DNA of 64,000 nt. Origin: Bacteroides sp. (GTDB lineage Bacteria > Bacteroidota > Bacteroidia > Bacteroidales > Muribaculaceae). Where the stretch lies: NCBI GenBank assembly GCA_023663525.1, contig JAMPHF010000001.1:246109-310108 (forward strand). Direction: 5' to 3'. The notes below the pieces were generated by a model that worked only from the letters and a program-made list of their open reading frames with translations, searched no databases and was not told the DNA's origin. Both the position numbers and the translations under genes were made by a program. This document shows, piece by piece, positions 58,910 to 64,000 of the stretch. Numbering within the stretch: position 1 is the first letter of the stretch; every line of letters starts with the position of its first letter.

Positions 58910-60058
58910 TTACTTGTCGAATATGTCGGGGATTCGAGCTACGGCAGCTTGTTTATTTTTGTCAAGGACTTTTGCGTAAATCTGAGTTGTGTTCAGGAAT
59001 CTGTGTCCGAGCAGCTTCTGCACGGTGTATATGTCCGTTCCCAAGTCAAGCATCATAACCGCGAATGTGTGGCGTGCGCAATGGAATGTAATCGGTTTGT
59101 CGATTCCGGCTCGTTGCATCCAAATCTTGATATAGAAGTTTGTGGAGCTTGTGCATGGTATTCCACGGAATATGAGTTCAGCCGGTTTGCCTCGTTCTCC
59201 CATCAGTTCCGATGCTTGTGGCGAGATGTCGAGATACTCCTGTCCTTTTGTCTTTTTCTGACGGAATATGATGCGCGTGAAGTCGCCTTGCTGTTGCACA
59301 TCTCCCCAAGTCAACTTGATAACATCGCTTCTGCGAAGCCCGGTCAGACATGAGAACAGGAACGCACGTTTGATAAGGTCGCTGTCACACTCCGTTTGTG
59401 CAGCTTTCTTCACTTCGTCAATAGTCAGATACATTCGTGTGCTTTCAAGCACTGAAAATCCCTCGATTCCTCGCATGGGATTGTGTGCGATGATGCGGTC
59501 TTCGTAGGCTTGATTCAAGCAAGCCCGGAGCTTGTTGAAATATGACACGCGAGAGTTCTGAGATAACGGCTGCAATTCGCTCCGTTTGCGATAGTCACAA
59601 CCGTAGGCATACGCTTCTTTTTCGAGATAGTCACGGAATCCTTGTACCCATTTCGGCGTGATGTCTGCAAACGTGATGTTCTTCCGTTTCTCATACCGCT
59701 CAAGATGTTTGAGACAGCACTTCCAGTTGCCCCAATTCCCCTTGGATTCGACACCGTGCCGTTTCTCGGTCAACGCACGGTAGTAGTCAAAAAACAGCGT
59801 TTCCTCGGCATAGTTGTCTTTGAAGCCAAACTCTCCGTTCTGAATCTCGACAATCCGCTGTGCTTTGATTGACTGGGCAAGTTGCAATGTCTCTCGGTTC
59901 TTGTCTCGGTCTGCTTTCGTGCGTTCTGGCACGAGATAAAGTTTAAGATACTCATTGTATCGCTTACCGTTCCGGCAGATGTCGAGATACAGAGCTATCA
60001 GTCCGTTGGAGCGTTGCCGTTGCCGCAGATATACCGGCTCTTTGTTTACCTTTTTCAT
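58910..60058 (-). CDS. int: Tyrosine integrase
   Basis: A 382-residue recombinase from the ATG at 60058 (M-K-K-V-N-K-E-P). It has an N-terminal arm-binding part (QRSNGLIALYLDICRNGKRY), a core-binding SAM-like domain (ITFADITPKWVQGFRDYLE) and the catalytic residues: Arg in CLTGLRRSDV, Lys in FRQKKTKGQEY, HxxR in HCARHTFAVMM, His in LLGHRFLNTT and the nucleophile Tyr in TTQIYAKV. It is close to attR; the leader contains GTTGCG-type repeats. It probably catalyses integration at the mnmE 3' end. Confidence 0.95.
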   Translation of the reverse strand: MKKVNKEPVYLRQRQRSNGLIALYLDICRNGKRYNEYLKLYLVPERTKADRDKNRETLQLAQSIKAQRIVEIQNGEFGFKDNYAEETLFFDYYRALTEKRHGVESKGNWGNWKCCLKHLERYEKRKNITFADITPKWVQGFRDYLEKEAYAYGCDYRKRSELQPLSQNSRVSYFNKLRACLNQAYEDRIIAHNPMRGIEGFSVLESTRMYLTIDEVKKAAQTECDSDLIKRAFLFSCLTGLRRSDVIKLTWGDVQQQGDFTRIIFRQKKTKGQEYLDISPQASELMGERGKPAELIFRGIPCTSSTNFYIKIWMQRAGIDKPITFHCARHTFAVMMLDLGTDIYTVQKLLGHRFLNTTQIYAKVLDKNKQAAVARIPDIFDK

Positions 60059-60106
60059 GTTTGGATATTGCGTTGAAATTTGTTGCGTTTGTTGCGTCAG
60101 TGCGTA

Positions 60107-60125
60107 GGCGCAACAAAATCGCAAC
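60107..60125. repeat. Candidate integrase arm-type repeat, right end
   Basis: GGCGCAACA-N4-CGCAAC here matches 223-241 in the same orientation. Two further GTTGCG/CGCAAC half-sites are in 60079-60098 on the other strand. This cluster is between the integrase start and attR. Confidence 0.45.
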
Positions 60126-60273
60126 GCAAAATTAGCATATCCTTAGCATATATCCGCACATTTTAAGAGATATTTTCATTTTCATCTAAAGCCATACCTT
60201 ATTAATATATATGCTATTTCAGTGCGATTGTATGCTATTGGTGTGCGCTTTTATTTGCACGGCAATTCACAGC

Positions 60274-60291
60274 TTACTTTCCGATGCAGAA
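60274..60291 (-). other. attR: attR: 3' end of mnmE
   Basis: These 18 bases are the last six codons of mnmE (F-C-I-G-K-stop) and match attL at 15 of 18 positions. The integration restores the reading frame of mnmE including the catalytic Cys. Between attR and the integrase gene there are no other genes. Confidence 0.7.
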
Positions 60292-61719
60292 TTTGTTGAA
60301 GATTTCGTGGAGGAGGTCGGTGGTGGTGATGGTGCCGGTGATGGTGGAGAGGTGGTGGATGGTTTCGCGAAGGTCTTGGGCGATGAAGTCGCCTGAGATG
60401 TCATTGTCGATTCCTGCTATGACGCGTTGGAGTGAGGCGCGGGCATTTGTCAGGGCTTCATAGTGGCGTGCGTTAGTGACGATTAGTACGTCTTCTTCTG
60501 TGTCTTCAGCCCCTGAGCTTTTTTTAAGAATATCCTTTAGGGTTGATATGTTTTCGCCTGTTTTTGCAGAGATGGCAACGTGATACTCGGATGTTTTATC
60601 CTTTGTATCATCATTATGTCCGCTATCGTTTATGGTATCCCAAACTAAATTTTCTGTTCGCTTGATGTCGGCTACTGATAAGGTATCTATTTTATTTATC
60701 GCTACAATAAGATGTGCGTCAGCAGAAAGATGTCGGGTTATGACGGAGCGGATTGAGTTGTAGTCGATAGGGGAGAGGTCGGGTGTCACGACCCAGATGA
60801 CTGTCCGGGCTTTTGAGATGGCTGCGTATGACCGTTCGATACCGAGATTCTCGACTATATCGCCAGTCTCGCGGATGCCGGCGGTGTCAATAAATCGATA
60901 TAGTATGCCGCCGATTTCAATCGTATCTTCAATTGTGTCGCGTGTGGTTCCCGGTATGTCGCTCACTATTGCACGGTTGTCGTTGAGGAGTGTGTTGAGG
61001 AGCGTGGATTTACCGGCATTGGGTTCTCCGACTATGGCTACCGGCACACCGTTTTTTATGGCGGATCCGGTGGAGAACGAGTCGGCTAATCGTGATATTT
61101 TTGAATGGAGCTTTTCAGCCAGTGTGCGGAGTTTTTGGCGTGATGCAAATTCAACGTCTTCTTCTGAAAAATCCAGTTCGAGTTCAAGCAATGAGGCAAT
61201 CTCTATCAGTTTATCGCGCAATTCGGATATTTCCTTTGAGAATGTGCCGCGCATCTGCAGTGCTGCCAGTCTGTGTGCACTGCGCGATGAGGCTGCAATG
61301 ACATCGGCCACCGCTTCGGCTTGCGCGAGGTCGAGCCGACCGTTTGTGAAGGCTCTGCGCGTAAATTCACCGGCCTGGGCGAGGCGGCATCCACTACGGA
61401 TGAGCAGATTGACGAGCTCTCTTTGGATCCATTGCGAGCCATGGACTGAAAGTTCGACAACGTTTTCCCCTGTGAATGATCTTGGTCCTCGGAAAAGTGT
61501 CGCCACGGCCGTGTCAATCGGCTCATCGGGCTTTGTAGGGTCAACAATCTCGCCGAGGTGGGCGGTATGGCTTGCAAATTTGTCGATTGGTTTGCCTCGC
61601 CATACGGTATTGACAATATTTATGGCATCATTGCCGCTTATGCGTATGACGGCAATCCCACCGGTTCCTGCCGGAGTTGAAATCGCGCAAATTGTGTCGG
61701 AGTCTGTGAATTGATACAT
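60274..61719 (-). CDS. mnmE: tRNA modification GTPase MnmE, intact after integration
   Basis: A 481-residue protein that, with MnmG, modifies U34 of several tRNAs. It has the N-terminal tetrahydrofolate-binding domain (DTICAISTPAGTGGIAVIRI), the G domain (GEPNAGKST, DIPGTTRD, DTAGIRET, NKID, SAKTGEN) and the helical domain ending in the catalytic FCIGK. The phage inserted at these last codons but supplied an equivalent end, so the full-length sequence remains. The expected terminator is now about 60 kb away at 77-104, so transcription termination may have changed. Confidence 0.95.
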   Translation of the reverse strand: MYQFTDSDTICAISTPAGTGGIAVIRISGNDAINIVNTVWRGKPIDKFASHTAHLGEIVDPTKPDEPIDTAVATLFRGPRSFTGENVVELSVHGSQWIQRELVNLLIRSGCRLAQAGEFTRRAFTNGRLDLAQAEAVADVIAASSRSAHRLAALQMRGTFSKEISELRDKLIEIASLLELELDFSEEDVEFASRQKLRTLAEKLHSKISRLADSFSTGSAIKNGVPVAIVGEPNAGKSTLLNTLLNDNRAIVSDIPGTTRDTIEDTIEIGGILYRFIDTAGIRETGDIVENLGIERSYAAISKARTVIWVVTPDLSPIDYNSIRSVITRHLSADAHLIVAINKIDTLSVADIKRTENLVWDTINDSGHNDDTKDKTSEYHVAISAKTGENISTLKDILKKSSGAEDTEEDVLIVTNARHYEALTNARASLQRVIAGIDNDISGDFIAQDLRETIHHLSTITGTITTTDLLHEIFNKFCIGK

Positions 61720-61807
61720 TATGTCTTTCGCTAAATTTTCGTAATCACGATCGTGACATTGTCGTGAATATTGCCGGGATGATCAGATGGGAATGGGGAA
61801 TCGCACA

Positions 61808-62287
61808 TCATAGCTCATCATACAGCGGTATCTCTTTTAAGAATGAATAGGAATGGCTCTCGTGATTCAGCCTGCAGCAGTAGTGGTGAAGTCCGTTGCT
61901 GACGGTGAGATATTCAACCCTGAGAGCGAGGCTGTAACGTGCGATTTGGTTGAAAACGTCCTGAGTTATGGTTATGGATGGAGATTTGTATTCAACAATC
62001 ATTATCGGCTCTCCCTTTCGGTCGAATATCACTGTGTCGCATCGTTTTGATGTCCCGTTCAAACGTATGGCTATTTCGTTGGCCATCAGCGATTGAGGGT
62101 AGGAGAGATGTGAATGGAGATAGGCTGAAAAATGTTGTCTGACCCATTCTTCGGGCGTGAGTAGCAGCCACTTCTGACGAAGCGGATCATAAATCTCGTC
62201 GCCACGTGGAGTTTGGCGTAGCCTCACGTTGCCGGGGGGCAGATTGAGTGGCGTTATGGCATTGTTTGGAGCAGTCCCGGTTGACAT
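61808..62287 (-). CDS. Host type I R-N-like nuclease-fold protein
   Basis: A 159-residue protein with the R-N nuclease-like motif (TSKRCDTVIFDRKGEPIMIVEYKSPS, the D...E-x-K site) and ITQDVFNQIARYSLALRV. It stands between mnmE and holA and resembles a small protein near holA in other Bacteroidota genomes. The function is unknown. It is unrelated in position to the phage R-N-like gene at 56840-57946. Confidence 0.75.
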   Translation of the reverse strand: MSTGTAPNNAITPLNLPPGNVRLRQTPRGDEIYDPLRQKWLLLTPEEWVRQHFSAYLHSHLSYPQSLMANEIAIRLNGTSKRCDTVIFDRKGEPIMIVEYKSPSITITQDVFNQIARYSLALRVEYLTVSNGLHHYCCRLNHESHSYSFLKEIPLYDEL

Positions 62288-62394
62288 TTGTCGGTAAGAT
62301 TATACATTTTCATACAAAGTTAGTAAATTATGCTAAAATTGCGTAAATTTACACTCCGAAACGCTCATCACATCAAAAATCCGTATCCCAGCGA

Positions 62395-63429
62395 ATGGCA
62401 TCATCAGCACCAACATTTCAGGAACTAAAACGGCAGCTTGCCGCAAAAGCGTCGCTTGCCCCTGTCTATCTGCTTCACGGCGAGGAAGGCTACTATATAG
62501 ATGAACTTGTCAAGGATTTTGAAGCTCTTGTCCCGGAGGAAGAACGTGATTTCAACCTCTACACTCTCTATGCGCCGGAGTCAGGTGTGGAGACTGTGAT
62601 GGATGTCTGCCACCGTTATCCGATGATGGCTGAAAGACAGGTTGTCATTGTCAAGGAGGCGCAGGCTGTCCGTGCCGATCAGCTCAACAAACTCCATAGC
62701 TATGTCGAGCGTCCGAATCCAACGACAGTTCTCGTGATTTCATGTCGCGGTGCTCAGGCGAAGGGTAAGGATCTACTCGCTGCTCTAAAGAAGAATGGTG
62801 TGGTATTCGAGTCCAAGCGTCTCACGGAGCGCAATGTCGGACCGGTCATTCATGATTTGATTAAGGAAAAGGGTCTGAATGTCGATCCGAAAGCTCTCGC
62901 AATGCTCCGCGATTATATAGGCGCGGATTTGTCACGTCTTTATAACGAGATCGGTAAACTTGCCCTGATCCTTGGCCCGGGTGCAATGGTCACTCCTGAA
63001 GCTATTGAACGAAATATTGGAATATCAAAAGATTACAATAATTTTGAGCTTATGGATGCCATCGTGACGCGTAATGCACGGAAGGCTTTCACCATAATAG
63101 GCTATTTCCGTGACAATCCTAAGAATAATCCGACAGTGATGATTGTCTCGGCGTTGTTCAATCAATTCTCCAACCTGCTGATATATCACTACACCCGCGA
63201 CAAGTCGCAGGCCGGTTACATGGATGCGCTCGGGCTGCGTTCGGCATGGGGATTGAAATCATACGAGATTGCGTCACGTAACTACAATGTGCGCCAGACC
63301 ATCGAGATCATTTCAGCCTTGCGCGAGTTTGATGCAAAGAGCAAGGGCATAGGATCACGCCAAAATGAATATGATTTGCTTAAAGATTTGATTTTTCATA
63401 TCCTGACTGCACGAGGCTTCATCGGGTAG
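62395..63429 (+). CDS. holA: DNA polymerase III delta subunit
   Basis: A 344-residue protein with the HolA order: VYLLHGEEGYYIDELVKDF, VTVVIVKEAQ-type strand (RQVVIVKEAQAVRADQLNKL), LVISCRGAQAKGKDLLAALKKNGVVFESK, then DLSRLYNEIGKLAL and the C-terminal collar. Part of the clamp loader. The start codon at 62395 follows an AT-rich region with a likely promoter shared with the divergent gene. Confidence 0.93.
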   Translation: MASSAPTFQELKRQLAAKASLAPVYLLHGEEGYYIDELVKDFEALVPEEERDFNLYTLYAPESGVETVMDVCHRYPMMAERQVVIVKEAQAVRADQLNKLHSYVERPNPTTVLVISCRGAQAKGKDLLAALKKNGVVFESKRLTERNVGPVIHDLIKEKGLNVDPKALAMLRDYIGADLSRLYNEIGKLALILGPGAMVTPEAIERNIGISKDYNNFELMDAIVTRNARKAFTIIGYFRDNPKNNPTVMIVSALFNQFSNLLIYHYTRDKSQAGYMDALGLRSAWGLKSYEIASRNYNVRQTIEIISALREFDAKSKGIGSRQNEYDLLKDLIFHILTARGFIG

Positions 63430-63580
63430 CGCAACTTTAAATGGGGGTATCCGCATCCTCATGGTTAAGGTTGCGGATTCTCATCAACTTTATGTGTCAC
63501 TCAAAGCCAATAGTATTAAATAAGAATCTTTATTTGTTTATGGCATAATAGTCACGAAACATCCTCAAAAACATGGGATT

Positions 63581-64000
63581 TCATTTCCGGTTGGTGGCGA
63601 TTGATATTTCCTCCTTGACTTGTTTACGCAGCAAGATTAGTGTGATCATTGTCGGGAAAGCCATTAGCGCATAGAAAAGGTCACAGAAACCGATGGCAAT
63701 GCCGAGTGGCATAACGGCGAAAATGACAAGGGTGATGATGAAAAACCAAGTGTAGAAGCGCGCTTTGCGTTCACCGAAAAGGTATGCTGCACAGCGGTTG
63801 CCATAGAAACTGTAGCTGAACATCGACGAGAGCGAGAAGCACAGCACTATGACCATGAGCAGATATTCTCCCATCGGGATAGCATTGCCGAAGGCTTTCA
63901 TGGCCACATCAAGCCCTTTGACTCCTTCCACAGCTTGAAAGTCTCCACACAGAAGCAATGCAACGGCTGTCAGTGTGCACACCATCCCGGAGTCGATGCT
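63581..64000 (-). CDS. AGCS sodium:alanine/glycine symporter, C-terminal part
   Basis: The visible ~140 residues show about four hydrophobic helices (LLMVIVLCFSLSSMFSYSFY, FYTWFFIITLVIFAVMPLG) and the AGCS-type SMFSYSFYGNRCAAYLFG block. The frame is open to the window edge, so the 5' part is missing. Na+-coupled amino acid import in the inner membrane is the family role. Confidence 0.8.
   Translation of the reverse strand, partial: SIDSGMVCTLTAVALLLCGDFQAVEGVKGLDVAMKAFGNAIPMGEYLLMVIVLCFSLSSMFSYSFYGNRCAAYLFGERKARFYTWFFIITLVIFAVMPLGIAIGFCDLFYALMAFPTMITLILLRKQVKEEISIATNRK

Noticed and set aside
60797..61714. A 305-codon open frame opposite mnmE
   Set aside because: It is antisense to a conserved gene, has Ser/Arg-rich low-information sequence and no homology-like motif. 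It is a shadow of mnmE codon bias.

Overview
The window is almost entirely one integrated temperate phage of about 60.1 kb, sitting in a Bacteroidales-type chromosome. Bacteroidota features are clear. Promoters have TAnnTTTG -7 boxes rather than Pribnow boxes, and starts have AT-rich leaders without Shine-Dalgarno sequences. Many phage families are those typical of Bacteroides/Muribaculaceae phages (DUF4494-like, YopX-like, TET-associated glycosyltransferase, DGR targets). The right flank carries mnmE, a small type I restriction R-N-like gene, holA and an AGCS symporter. I cannot name the genus; a gut Bacteroidales is my inference.

The prophage lies between two copies of the mnmE 3' end. The right copy (60274-60291) finishes the present mnmE. 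The left copy (145-162) encodes a leftover CIGK-stop and is followed on the minus strand by what looks like the original mnmE terminator (77-104). The tyrosine integrase is next to the right junction. Repeats that look like integrase arm sites lie just inside both ends.

Reading the minus strand from right to left: a control region with operators (55.9-56.1 kb) drives an early operon (55.9-37.8 kb). It holds small regulators, an SbcC/Rad50-like ATPase, RecT, an MBL hydrolase, a remote DGR target, a replication initiator containing iterons, a DnaC-like loader, YopX-like and zinc-finger proteins, a helicase-methylase, a C5 methyltransferase, MazG-like, SSB and VRR-NUC proteins. A terminator and a promoter at 37.8 kb begin the late operon: ParB-like protein, TET-associated glycosyltransferase, terminases, portal and a MuF protein with a C-terminal ADP-ribosyltransferase domain. 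A second late block from 24.9 kb encodes scaffold, capsid, connectors, tail tube, frameshifted chaperone, tape measure and tail tip. It ends with a diversity-generating retroelement (DGR), a collagen-like fibre, and a holin, amidase and unimolecular spanin.

Two plus-strand cassettes interrupt this. One (25.0-29.4 kb) sits between the MuF gene and the scaffold gene and ends with an ADP-ribosylglycohydrolase that converges on the MuF-ADP-ribosyltransferase. The other (56.1-58.9 kb) is the lysogeny block: repressor, a type I R-N-like nuclease-fold protein, a lipoprotein and small genes.

The most notable systems are: (1) a DGR with one template and two 107-bp variable repeats, one in the tail tip and one about 42 kb away in the early replication operon; (2) a virion-type MuF-ADP-ribosyltransferase paired with an ADP-ribosyl hydrolase; (3) a canonical T_TTT_TTC -1 frameshift site in the tail chaperone; (4) a tRNA-like element with an oversized anticodon loop; (5) an integration site at the FCIGK codons of mnmE. 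The DGR reverse transcriptase carries two apparent frameshifts and the helicase-methylase one, so the prophage may be decaying or the assembly may contain indel errors.
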